Origin: Phoronis australis
Taxonomy: Eukaryota > Phoronida > Phoronidae
Length of the DNA: 32,399 nt
Reading direction: 5' to 3'
Assembly: GCA_002633005.1 (NCBI GenBank)
Contig: NMRA01000027.1
Span: 91,436 to 123,834, forward strand
In this document: positions 9,385-19,556 of the stretch, one piece after another
How positions within the stretch are numbered: the stretch's first letter is position 1
How the letters are laid out: every line of letters starts with the position of its first letter
The notes under the pieces: generated by a model
The model's database searches: none
What the model was told of the DNA's origin: nothing
Seen by the model: the letters and a program-made list of their open reading frames with translations, nothing else
Position numbers and translations under genes: made by a program

Positions 9385-11115
9385 CAACGGTCAGTGTTTC
9401 TGCAATCGGCGCACAAAATAGTTCGAATTTGGCCTGCCCCGACGAGCGCGAAAATTTGCAAGTTTCCCCACTAAGGAAAAAGGCCGATTGCCTACAAACT
9501 TACCGATCAAAGTCATTTTTTATTTCCCGACTTCTGTATCTCCCTTTGTTCGAAAATAAAAAGACACACGATTTAAAAACGGTTTGTTTTTCGGAAATCG
9601 TTGGATTTTGGCTTACCCCAACAAGCGAAAATGCACGAGTTTCTAGACACTGTGGTCGAAGGATTATTGCTGATATACTAATTGGGTTTCTTTCCATTAC
9701 CCGACACAGTAGACATCCCTCGGTTAGCAAGCAGAAAGAAACTAGACTTTCAACTTTTAGTTCTTCGGCAATTGGCGCAGGTAATAGTGCAAATTTGGCC
9801 TGTCCCCACGAATGCGAAAAGTTGCGAGTTTCCCCGCCTTAGGTAAAAGGCCGATTGCCTGAAAACTAAAGTTAAATGTCCTTTTTTATTCCCCGACCCT
9901 TTGCGTCTCCCTTCGCGCGGAAATAGAAAGACACCCCTTTCAGCGGTTAATTTATCAGCAGCCGGGGCACGAATTCGAGCGATTTAGGCCTACCCCAACG
10001 AGCTCGAAAATACACGAGTTTCTACGCCCTCTGGTAAAAGGTCTATTACTGACAAACTAACCGTTGAAATTCCGTTTTTTCCACTCTCCGACCCCGTGCA
10101 CATCAGTCGGTTCGCAAGTAAAAAGCAACTGGAATTTCTACGGTTAGTTTTTCAGCAATTGTTCGAATTTGGCGTACAACGATGAGCGCAAAATTTTGCG
10201 AAATTCCTTGCCTCAGGTTATAACCGATTGCCTACAAACTAACTGTTAAAAATAATTTTTCCCCAGCCTTTGTGTCTCTCTTGGTTCGAAAATAGGAGGG
10301 AATCCGACTTTTGAAAGGTTAGTTTGTCACCAATTGGCGCACGAAGTCGCACGACTTGGGCCTACCGCAACGAACTCGAATTGCGCTAGTTTCTACTCTC
10401 TGAGGTTAAACGTTTTTTGGTCGCAAACTTACCATTGAAAGTCGGGCTTTGTTCCACTCCCCGACCCCATGCTCCTCCCTCGGTTCGCATACAGAAGGAC
10501 AGCCGACTTTAAATTGTTAGTTTTTCAGCAATTGGAGTAGAAGTTCATGCAATTTTTGCCTACTCCAACGAGTGCGAAAATGCACAAGTTTCTCCGCCCT
10601 CGACTGTGGGGTCTATTGCCGACAAACTAATCGTTGAAAGTCCGGGTTTGTTCCACTCCCCGACCCCTTGCACATCCCTCGGTTGCCAAGTACAAAGAAA
10701 CTGGACTTTCAATGGCTATTTTTTCGGCAATCAGCTAACGAAATAGTGCCAATTTAGAATATCCCGACAAGAGCGAAAATTTGCGATTTTCCTGCTGATT
10801 GCCTAGTAAGTCGTTTGTTTTCAATCCCCTACCCTGTGCGACTACCGTAGTTCGGAATTAGAACGACACCGGATTTTCAATGGTTAGTTTTTTAGCAATC
10901 GGCGCAAGATTTCGCGCAAATTCGACCTAACCGAACGAGGTAAAAAATGTGCGAGTTTCTGCCCTGTGGTAAAGGTCCACTGCTCTAAAGTCGGGTTTTT
11001 CCACTTTCCAACCCCGTACACCTCTTTTGGTTCGCAAATAGAAAGAAATTGGTCTTCCAAACACTAGTTCTTTGGGTATCAGTGAATGAAATAATGCGAA
11101 CCCCGACGAGCGCAG
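9385..11115 (+). repeat. Old diverged satellite array, period about 170-205 bp
   Basis: About ten degenerate monomers begin with variants of ACTTTCAACGGTTAGTTTTT near 9385, 9587, 9746, 9936, 10134, 10305, 10508, 10703, 10872 and 11053, with a last one near 11365 beyond the MITE. Each continues through CAATTGGCGCA, CCTACCCCAACGAGC and GAAAAT, then reaches an opposite-orientation arm ATTGC...AAACTAACCGTTGAAA and a pyrimidine-rich block CCCGACCC. The order of elements equals that of the 198-bp satellite from 16569 on, so both belong to one family. Divergence among monomers is much higher here. No monomer has a conserved reading frame. Confidence 0.85.
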
Positions 11116-11363
11116 GGGACTGTTCCAAGAAACTGACTTAAGTTCATTTTTGACTTAACCTTAAGATTTGTCTTAACTTCCGAACTTTGAAACTTCCACA
11201 TTCGGTAAGTTAGTCAAAATTAAGACAAAACTGATATCAACCACTTATGTCAAACTTAAGATCTCATTGTTGAATTGAGTTTGAGACAAATTTAACTTTT
11301 ATTTTAAAATTTACTAAAATTTGAAATTTGTCTTAGCTAAGCCAGTTTTGTTGAAACGGGCCA
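11116..11363. mobile_element. MITE inserted in the old satellite
   Basis: A segment of about 248 bp with imperfect terminal inverted repeats. The left end is GGACTGTTCCAAGAAACTGA, and the reverse complement of the right end is GGCCCGTTTCAACAAAACTG, with further CTTAAG-rich homology inwards. The GGCCCGTTTCA start is a terminal sequence I recall from MITEs in several marine invertebrates. CAGG flanks both sides (11113-11116, 11364-11367) and may be the target duplication. Satellite sequence resumes at about 11368. No transposase is encoded. Confidence 0.6.
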
Positions 11364-11400
11364 CAGGCTTTCAACGGTTAGTTCTTCGGCAATCAGCACA
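11364..11400 (+). repeat. Last monomer fragment of the old satellite
   Basis: CTTTCAACGGTTAGTTCTTC followed by GGCAATCAGCACACA matches the start of the old monomer and resumes the array after the MITE. Confidence 0.7.
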
Positions 11401-11719
11401 CAGAATAGTGCGTTCTTCCTGACTCTTTATTTTCGTGCCACCTTTTTGGAATGTCATTCTTCAAACGTTTGTTGTAGAGGAGTGTACTGTGCATAATTAT
11501 TTCAACGGACATTGATTGGACCTGGGTGTAAGTACTCGTGTTTCGTGATACAAAGTAGTTTAATTGCCTTCGTTAGTTTTCCTCTGTTCTGTCTGTGTAT
11601 TTAACGTCGTTTTGAGGGCTTGTAATTAATATACGTCCTTTGCCCGTCGCCATTTTTTCGGGGAATGGGCTCGTTATCTACATCTTGTAGCATTATGCAA
11701 AGTGTTAATTTGAACATTA
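11401..11719. other. Unassigned spacer before the Pao fragment
   Basis: No recognised coding or terminal-repeat content. It could hold decayed Pao sequence, but no protein similarity was seen. Confidence 0.4.
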
Positions 11720-13213
11720 TAGTTATGCCTAACAACCGTGCCCAAGATGTGAAACGATAAGTTTTCAAAGGAAAAGATGCTTAGTGACAAGAGTTATTTT
11801 GATGACTACAAGGCTTTTATCGACAACTTGTTCACACAGGGTTACGCTGAAAAGGTCCCTCCTCACGAAGTTCAGTGTGACGGTGGTGCAGTCTTGTATT
11901 TGCCACACCAAGTTTTTATTCATCCCCTCAAGAGTAAACTATAAAATATAAATAATATTCGACTGTGCATCCAAATATAAAACTATTTCACTGTATGATT
12001 AACTAATCCAAGGGCCAGGCCTTACTAATTCTGCCTTCGGTGTATTGCTACAGGTTTGCGACGGTCCTGTCGTGCATATGGCGGACATCGAAACGATGTT
12101 CTATCAGATGTGTGTGCCAGAGTTTAACCGCGACTATCTCAGATTTTTGTGGTGGCCGGATGGTTTATCTACACATTGTTCCAGAAGACTGACATATGGC
12201 TGTTCATTTGTTCGGGGCTTCGTCATTGCCAAGCGTCGCCAATTATTTCCTTCGGGAGACGTCTGACAATTGTAACCTCTCAGTTGACGATCTTTTACGT
12301 CGGCGACTGCCTTAAAGCTGTAGCCAATGGCGCAGTAGCCACTGAGTTGGTTAAGAAGTTGTGTTTCTCTTGTGCCAGTGGTAACTTTCGTCTAACAAAG
12401 TTCACTAGTAACGGTCATGCTGTATTGAATTTTATTCTTGCCAAGGAACGCTCTGGAGAGATACAGACGATAAATTTGGGTTGTGATGACCTACTCAACG
12501 AGCAAGCTTTAGACATTCAGTGGAAGATTTCTTCTGATCTTATTAGTTTTACTATATCCGTGGAAAAGAAATCGCTTACTGGAAGACATCTCTTGTCGAC
12601 GATTGCATCAGTGTTCATCCCTCTCCTTATTTTGGCACCGTTTGAACTTTCGGCCAAGAAGATCCTGAAAGACTTATGCAAAGAGACATTCCAGAGTCTC
12701 ACAAGTCTCGGTGGTTGAAGTGGTTGAGTGAATTACCCCGGATGGAAGAAGGTTCCTATTGGGGCCATTACGTCTCAGACGATTTCGGTCCCATAGTTTC
12801 ATGTCAGTTACATGTATTTTCTGACACAAGCACTAGTGGTGATGGATGTTGTGCGTATTTGAAACTTACTAATGTCAGTTACCATGCTCATTGCTGTCTC
12901 GTTTCAGGGAAGAGTAGAGTGGTTCCGTTAAGACGGATGACTATCCCTAAGCTGGAGTTAATTGCTGCTGCTGTGTCCCTTCAAATTGGACGAATGGGAT
13001 TGGACCTGCCACCCAGCAATGTGACGTACCATACGGATTCTATGTCTGTAATGTATTACCTGCATAGTACCAGCGGGCAATTTCCAGTATTTGTTACTTA
13101 CCGCACACTTCTGTGACCCTTCCCAGTGGAAGTATGTAAAGAGTGAGAGTAATCTGGCGTATTATTTATCAAGTGGAATGCACGCTCAGAAGTTTCTCCA
13201 TGATAGCAAGTAG
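11720..13213 (+). pseudogene. BEL/Pao retrotransposon pol remnant
   Basis: A decayed pol spread over several frames. MPNNR (11725) and the connecting segment FIDNLFTQGYAEKVP (about 11820) lead to IFDCASKYK (about 11958), which contains stops. QGPGLTNS (12009) and MADIETMFYQM...RDYLRFLWWPDG (12078-12160) form RT motif A. MAVHLFG...SVANYFLRETSDN lies in a third frame (about 12197-12270), followed by FYVGDCLKAV (about 12294-12320). RNase H follows from 12676, with HVFSDTSTSGDG (about 12810) and PLRRMTIPKLELIAA. DPSQWKYVKSESNLA appears after another shift (about 13108-13213). The YVDD box reads YVGD, losing the first catalytic aspartate. Gag, protease, integrase and LTRs are absent. Downstream it abuts a Penelope-like element. 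Confidence 0.85.
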
Positions 13214-13248
13214 CAGCATATATTCAAGAAAACAACAACGGTTTTAAA

Positions 13249-13294
13249 ACTTGACATGTTTCGGTGTCATTTATTAAACACCATCCTCAGAAGT
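13249..13294 (-). ncRNA. Hammerhead-ribozyme-like motif of the Penelope-like element
   Basis: Read on the minus strand, CTGAGGA (matching the CUGANGA core) is followed by a stem GGTGT/ACACC around a 10-nt loop, then GAAAC, AT and GTC, the expected cleavage trinucleotide. ACTT before the core pairs with AAGT after GTC as stem I (4 bp). Stem III would be a single C-G pair, as in the minimal hammerheads known from Penelope-like elements. One extra T sits between the core and stem II, which may weaken activity. It lies about 85 bp past the endonuclease stop, same sense as the element. Confidence 0.5.
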
Positions 13295-13377
13295 GATAAT
13301 ACAGTGGCCACCTAGCTAGGCCCAGCAACAAGTAATGGGAAGCACAGATACAGTCAGTTACAGGGAGTGACAATGAA

Positions 13378-13752
13378 CTAGACCAACAATGACAGCCTGT
13401 GGTTTGTCAGTTGCCTATTGAGATTGGGCTTGCACCAACTGATGTGTAAAGCCTCACGAATTTTAAGCTCCTGTGTTGTTACTGCCTGGTCTATTATTGC
13501 AAAGTCATTGAAAGAGAACTGCTGATAACAATGATTGGAGCTCTGTAGGTGAATACTTACATGTGAATTTCTGTCAGAATTTAGATGTTCCTTGGTCCTG
13601 GTTTTCAAATGGCGAACAGTTTCGCCTATATAACTGGAGCCACATCCAGCACAGATAAATTTGTATACTACCTTGGACCGTAGACCCATAGAAATTTTGT
13701 CCTTACGGTTAAATAAATTCCACGGTTTTAGAGACTTGAATGTTAATAACAA
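13378..13752 (-). pseudogene. Penelope-like GIY-YIG endonuclease domain
   Basis: The segment VVYKFICAGCGSSYIGETVR is followed by HLKTRTKEHL. It has the Penelope form of the GIY-YIG nuclease: a CxxC pair before SYIGET, then the conserved Arg, and HL/EH further on. A spaced His (SIHLQSSNH) and a Glu in the ELKIREA segment follow. In these elements the domain makes the target nick that primes integration. It is joined to the RT by a shared minus-strand order but lies in another frame because of a shift near 13740. It ends at a normal stop at 13378-13380. Confidence 0.85.
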
Positions 13753-13977
13753 CTCTTAAGTTCACACAGTAATCATTCACCAATTTGTTGAGTTTTCGCT
13801 GTGCAATTTTGGCATAAAACCCAACATAGGGTATTTTAAAGTACTTGTAGTTAGTTTTGTCTACAGGATGAACATCATCAGGGTTACGTTGGAGTCTTGC
13901 TTTCAGTACCCTATTGACTAATTCTAGGAGATAGCCATTCTTTTGCAAATTCGTTGTAAGTTCTTTAATATTAGAAT

Positions 13978-14995
13978 CAAATCTAGCCCAAGTGTTGTTC
14001 ATGCGATATACCCTGTCTAATGAGACTTACTTTAAAGGATGTGAAGCTATGAAAACAAGTGTACAGTCCTGTGTAGATCTTCTTATGAAATACTGATGTT
14101 ATCACTGAGATACCCTCACGATCTACTAACACGTCCAGAAATGGCAAAATGTTATCGACCTCTAATTCTATACTGAATTTCAAATTAGGATGCCTCGAGT
14201 TTAAATACACCAAAAATTCCTGCTGATTTTCAAATAAACAAAACGCATCATCTACATATCATCGATAGAAATAGATGTGAGGACCAGTGTATGTCTCAAT
14301 CCATGGTGACCTAAAACATGCCAGCTAGTATGGGAGCCAAAGGTGAACCCATTGCTATACAATCAATTTGGTTAAAAACCTCCCCATTAAATACAAAATG
14401 GGATTTGCTGGTAGCAAATTTGAATAGCTCCATTAGTTCAGCTCGAGTAATCTTTACACTGGGATTGTTTTTCATTATATAGTCAGTAGCCAAAGATATA
14501 CATTCGTCCACAGGTAGGTTAGTAAACAAATTCGCAATGTCAAAAGAAGCCATGAATCGATTCCTGAGAACTTGACCCCGAACCTCAGAAACAAAAGAGA
14601 ATGTATCACCTGTGTAGTCCTCATTTATATGTGGTTTGAATAGCTTACATAGGTACTTGGCAAGATTGTAATTGAAAGTATTCACAGATGACACAATAGG
14701 TCTAAATGGAGGGATGGAATCCTCTGTCTGTTTGTGTATTTTTGGTAGGCCATATAGTCTACCTGGCTGTGAACCTTGTGGATACAAATAGTTGTACATT
14801 TCAGTATCTAAACGACCATCATTCTTAATTTTGCGTAAAAACCTCTGCAGTTGTCCTTCTCTAGTTAGTGTAGGATCTGCTTTGACACGTCTAAACTTCG
14901 ATACATTACTCAAAATTTCATTCAAAGATTTGACATAATCATTGCGATTTAAAATCACTTTTGTCTGGACGCTAAAATGTTTCCTGCTCTGGATG
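13978..14995 (-). pseudogene. Penelope-like RT domain
   Basis: RT read on the minus strand. ILNRNDYVKSLNEIL (14958) is the N-terminal part. QPGRLYGLPKIHK and FRPIVSS precede the palm, and ASFDIANLFTNLPVDECI carries motif A (catalytic Asp). IDCIAMGSPLAPILAGMF is motif B. A frameshift near 14310 is followed by YRxYVDDAFCLFE, with YVDD intact at 14247-14258; the codon before it is TGA. The frame continues through LPFLDVLVDREG, CFHSFTSFKVSLIRQ and, after a further shift at about 13990, NTWARFDSNIKELT. The RT would prime reverse transcription in the nucleus. Damage is limited to a few lesions. Confidence 0.85.
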
Positions 14996-15686
14996 GTCCC
15001 TGTAGCGGAACCAGGCTTCAGACGATCTCTGACTGTGACGGCGTTTTCTGGTGTTTTTTGAAAAACTGATATCCCACTACTCGTGTTGGACAGCTCTGAA
15101 AAAGGCTGCAGTTGTTTTTAAAAGATTGAAATCGTTGTTGTCCCGTCGCTTGCTGCAATGAAGTGTCCATGATCATGGTGAGGTTCATGTATCGTCTCCC
15201 TTCAGTGTTGGAGATATGGGTCAAGCGGAGGCATCTATTTTGAAATTTACACATCGTTTGCATTTTCAGCCTTTCTGACGCTAGACACAGCAAGAAATCA
15301 ACATCACTCATTCGTCTTCATCCGTTCAACTAAGATGGCTTGGTTCGTGCAGGCGGACAATTTAGAAAATTCCAACTCAACGAGGATATGAGGCATCCTA
15401 TCATACTGCCCGTAAGAGCCACGTGACCACTTTCTTGAATCCACACGTCCATGAAACTTTAGGGCACGCTGTCCTAAACCGAAATATTGGGTTGTGGCAA
15501 CCAACGCCGCTGTTCGCAACGATCTAAACAGATGTGTAGTGTGCCGACGTCTTTGAAGTCATTTTTGTGAACATAAGATGGTCGACCTGTAAGAGGAGCG
15601 TACTGCAGCACAGTTTACGTACACGGGTACGGGCATGTTTTGAACGTTTCATGTGAAAGAAGGTCGAACTATTCCCAAGCGTTATA
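14996..15686 (-). other. Unassigned region with two short minus-strand ORFs
   Basis: Open frames at 15018-15311 (97 codons) and 15304-15519 (71 codons) overlap by 8 bp on the minus strand. Neither resembles the expected N-terminal part of a Penelope-like protein or any family I know. They may be flanking host DNA, a decayed element or chance. Confidence 0.3.
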
Positions 15687-15730
15687 GTGTTAGGGTTGGG
15701 GTTCGGGGTTTGGGAAAAGGGTTAAGATTA
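15687..15730 (+). repeat. Short telomere-like G-rich tract
   Basis: GTTAGGGTTGGGGTTCGGGG continues into TTTGGG and GGGTTAAG. It resembles the tract at 6640-6785 and lies just before the first 31-bp array. Confidence 0.55.
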
Positions 15731-15771
15731 GAGTTTTCCGGTAACATACGTTTTAAACGAGGACGCAGAAT

Positions 15772-16568
15772 GTCTAGTCAGTTGGCACCGTGTGGCCTTG
15801 ACAAGTAGTCAGTTGGCAGCGGATGTCCTGGACCGGTGGTCAGTTGACAAGGTGTGTCCCGGACAGGTAGACAGTTGGCAGCGGGTATCCTGTACAGGTA
15901 GTCAGTTGGCACCGTGTCTCCTGGATATTTAGTCAGTCGGCAGCGGATGTTCTGGACAGGCAGTCAGATGGCATCGTGCGTCCTGGACAGGTAGTCAGTT
16001 GGCACCTTGTGTCCTGGATATTTAGTCAGTTGGCAGCGGATGTTCTGGACAGGTAGTTAGATGGCACCGTGTGTCCTGGACAGGTAGTCGGTTGGCAGCA
16101 GGTGTCCTGTACAGGTAGTTAGTTGGCACCTTGTGTCTTTGACAGTGGTCATTTGGCAGCGGGTGTCCTGGACCGGTAGTCAGTTGGCACCATCTGTCCT
16201 GGAAAAGTAGTGAGTTGGCACCGTGGGTCCTGGACAGGTAGTGAGTTGGCAGCGGGTGTCCTGGACAGGTAGTTAGTTGGCAGCAGGTGACCTGGACCGG
16301 TATTGAGTTGGCATTGTATGTCCTGGTTCGGTAGTTAGTTCGCACCGTGTGTCCTGGACACGTAGTTANTGCATTTAATTGGTAATGTTTGTCCTGGACA
16401 GATAGTCATTTCGCAGCGGGTGTCCTGGACAAGTCGTCTGTTGGCACCGTGTGTCCTGGACATTTAGTCAGTTGGCACAGTGTACAGTGTCTCCTGGACA
16501 AGTAGTTAGTTGGCACCGTGTGTCCTGGACAGGTAGTCTGTTGGCACCGCGTATTCTGGTCACGTAGT
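15772..16568 (+). repeat. 31-bp minisatellite array 1, about 25 units
   Basis: Units follow GTCAGTTGGCACCGTGTGTC plus CTGGACAGGTA, 31 bp. Two variants, GGCACCGTG and GGCAGCGGG, tend to alternate, giving a partial 62-bp higher order. Each unit holds the dyad TGTCCTGGACA. Because 31 is not a multiple of three, ORFs through the array are meaningless. An 'n' near 16369 marks a scaffold join inside the array. It passes directly into the 198-bp satellite near 16565. Confidence 0.9.
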
Positions 16569-18664
16569 AGAACCGACTTTCATTTGTTGAGTTTTCGTCA
16601 ATAGGCGCAAAAACTGGCACGGCTTTGCCCTACCACGAAAACTGAGAATTTTCCAGAGATTCCTCACTTCAAATGTCTATTGCCGGAAAACTAACAGTTG
16701 AAAATAGATGCCGTTCCGTTCCTAGGTCTTCTGGCCCTCTCTCAGTACAGAAAAAGAAAGAACCCAACTTTTATTAGTTGAGTTTTTATCAATCGGCGCA
16801 AAACCTTGCAAAACTTTGCCCTACCACGAAAAACCGAGAATTTTCCGGAGATTCCGCCTAATCACTTGAAATGTCTGTTGCCGGAAAACTAACCGTTGAA
16901 AATAGATGCCGTTCTGTTCCTAGGTCGTTTGGCCCTCTCTCAGTATAGAAAAAGAAACAAACCGACTTTCTTTTGTTGAGTTTTCGTAAATTGGTGCAAA
17001 ACCTTGTACTCATGAAAAACCGAGAATTTTTCGGAGACTGCGCCTCCTCACTTGAAACGTCTTTTGCCGGAAAACTAACAGTTGAAAATAGATGCCGTTC
17101 CGTTCATAGGTCTTCTGGCCCTCTCTCAGTACAGAAAAAGAAAGAACCCGACTTTTATTAGTTGAGTTTTTATCAATCGGCGCAAAACATTGCAAAACTT
17201 TGCTCTACCACGACAAACCGAGAATTATCAGGAGATTCCGCCTCCACAATTGAAACTTCTATTTCCGGAAAACTAACCATTAAAAATAGATGCCGTTCCA
17301 TTCCTAGGTCATCTGGCCCTCTCTCAGTACAAAAACAGAAAAAAACGACTTTCATTTGTTGAGTTTTCGTCAATCGGTGCAAAACCTTGCACGACTTTGC
17401 CGTACCACGAAAAACCGAGAATTTTCCGGAGATTCCGCCTCATCAATTGAAATGTCTATTGCCGGAAAATTAACCGTTGAAAATAGATGCCGTTCTGTTC
17501 CTAGGTCGTTTGGCCTTCTCTCTGTATCGAAAGAGAAACAAACCGACTTTCTTTTATTGAGTTTTCCTCAAAATGCGCAAAACCTTGCACGACCCTGCCC
17601 TACCCCAAAAAGACCGAGAATTTTACGGAGATTCCACGGCCTCATTTCAAACGTCTATTGCCGGAAATTAACCATTGAAAATCGATGCCCCACCGAAAAA
17701 CAAATTGACTTTCAACAGTTGGGTTTTCGTCAATCGGGTCAAAACCCAGCACGACTTTGCACTACCCCGAAAAACTGAGAATTTTACTTAGATCCCGCAT
17801 CCTCAAATCAAACGTCTATTGCTGGAAAACTAACCGTTGAATATCGATGACCCTCCATTCCTAGGTCCTCTGGCCCTCACGCAGTAGTGGAAAAGAAAAA
17901 ATTGACTTTCAACGGTTGGGATTTCGTCAATCGGCGAAAAACCCAGCACGACTTTGCCGAACCCCGAAAAATCGAGAATTTTAAGGAGATTCCGCCTCCT
18001 CACTTGAAACGCCTATTGCCGGAAAACTAAACGTTGAAAATCGATGCCCCTCCATTCCTAGGTCCTCTGGCCCTCACTCAGTAGTGGAAAAGAAAAAATT
18101 GACATTCAACGGTTGGGAATTCGTCAATCGGCGCAAAACCCCGCACAACATTACCCTACCACGAAAAACCGAGAATTTTACGGAGATTCCACCTACTCGC
18201 TTCAAACGTCTATTGCCGGAAAACTAACCATTGAAAATCGATACCCCTCCGTTTCTAGGTCCTCTGGCCCTCCCTCAGTAGAAGAAAAGAAAAAAATTGA
18301 CTTTCCGCCTCCTCAGTTCAAACGTCTACTGCCGGAAAATTAAAAGTTGAAAAGTGGTGCCCCTTCGTTCATAGATCTTCTGACCCTTCTTCAGTAGAGG
18401 AAAAGAAAAAAAAATTGACTTTCAACAGTTGGGTTTTCGTCAATTGGCGCAAAACCCCGCACGTCTTTGCACAACACCGAAAATTCGAGAATTTTACTGA
18501 GATTCCGCCTCCTCAGTTCAAACGTCTGTTGCCGGAAAACTAACCGTTGAAAATCGGTGACCCTCCGTTGATAGGTCCTCTGGCCCTCCTTCAGTAGAGG
18601 AAAAAAAAGCGACTTTCAACAGTTGGGTTTTCTTAAATTTGCGCAAAAACCCGCACGTCTTTGC
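16569..18664 (+). repeat. 198-bp satellite, block 1, about 10 monomers
   Basis: Monomers start with GACTTTCA(T/A) and carry GTTGAGTTTTCGTCAAT, GCCCTACCACGAAAAACCGA, ATTGCCGGAAAACTAACCGT and TGAAAAT, then CCTAGGTC(G/C)TCTGGCCCTC. The first six belong to a subfamily with ATAGATGCCGTTC and CTCTCTCAGTA; later ones switch to ATCGATGCCCCTCC. Monomers near 17690 and 18300 are shortened by deletions. The block ends at the 'n' (18665). Almost all of it is repeated, at about 98% where compared, from 19557 on. ORFs of 60-70 codons recur once per monomer and are not genes. Confidence 0.9.
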
Positions 18665-18667
18665 NAT

Positions 18668-19556
18668 TGTCAGTTGGCACCTTGTGTCCTGGAGAGTTAG
18701 TCAATTTGCAGTTGGTGTCCTGGACAGATAGTCAGTTGGCACCTTGTGACCTGGTCAGGTAGTCAGTTGGCACCGTGGGTCGTGGACAAGTATTGAGTTG
18801 GCAGCGGGTGTCCTGGACAGGTAGTCAGTTGTCAGATGGTGTCCTGGACCGGTAGGCAGTTGGCACCGTGTCTCCTGTACAGGTAGTCGGGTGGCAGCAG
18901 GTTCCTTGTACAGGGATTTCAGTTGGCACGGTGTGTCCTGGACACGATGTCATTTGCACCGTGTGTCCTGGACAGGTAGTCAATTGGCACATTGTGTCCT
19001 GGACCGGTAGTCAGTTGGAAGCGATTGTGCTGGACAGGTAGTCATTTCGCAGCGGGTGTCCTGGGCAGGTAGTCAATTGGGGCCGTGTGTACTAGACAGG
19101 TAGTCAGTTGGCACCGTGTCTCCTTGACAAGTAGTGAATTGGCACCGTGAGAGGTAGTCAGGTGGCAGCGGGTTTCGTGCACAGGTAGTCAGTTGGCACC
19201 GTTTGAGCTGTACAGCAGGCACTGTGTGTCCTGCACAGGTAGTCAGTTGGAACTGTGGGTCCTGGATTGGTAGTTATTTGGGAGCGGCTGTCCTGGACAG
19301 GTAGTCAGTTGACAGCAGGTGACTTTGAGCGGCATTTAATTGGTAATGTTTGTCCTGGACAGATAGTCATTTCGCAGCGGGTGTCCTGGACAAGTCGTCT
19401 GTTGGCACCGTGTGTCCTGGACATTTAGTCAGTTGGCACATTGTCTCCTGGAGAAGTAGTTAGTTGGCACCGTGTGTCCTGGACAGGTAGTCTGTTGGCA
19501 GAGGGTGTCCTGGACCGGTAGTCAGTTGGCACCGCGTATTCTGGTCACGTAGTAAA
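18668..19556 (+). repeat. 31-bp minisatellite array 2, about 28 units
   Basis: Same 31-bp unit as at 15772-16568, with more degenerate units in the middle (about 19140-19240). From GCATTTAATTGGTAATG at 19333 onward it matches 16371 onward almost base for base, apart from an extra 31-bp unit near 19495. It passes into the satellite at the same junction sequence (TCTGGTCACGTAGTA) as array 1. Confidence 0.9.

Larger units (their letters stand above)
13215..14995 (-). mobile_element. Penelope-like retroelement, 5'-truncated
   Basis: On the minus strand the order is RT then GIY-YIG endonuclease then a hammerhead-like motif, the signature of the Penelope-like elements. It is damaged by frameshifts near 14310, 13990 and 13740 and by one TGA, but most of the protein is readable and the RT box is intact, so it is much younger than the Pao fragment beside it. 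The 5' side becomes unrecognisable near 14990, where a remnant RPDK lies out of frame. No second copy of the ribozyme motif is seen upstream, so the 5' end is probably missing. Confidence 0.85.

Noticed and set aside
9429-9842. 137-codon ORF in the old satellite
   Set aside because: It spans more than two monomers and its residues repeat with the satellite; no domain is recognisable.
16022-16345. 107-codon minus-strand ORF in the 31-bp array
   Set aside because: A unit of 31 bp rotates the frame with every copy; the ORF reflects absence of stops in the repeat.
15772-19556. CRISPR-like regular repeats
   Set aside because: The units are contiguous with no unique spacers, the context is a eukaryotic retroelement-rich genome, and no cas genes are present.
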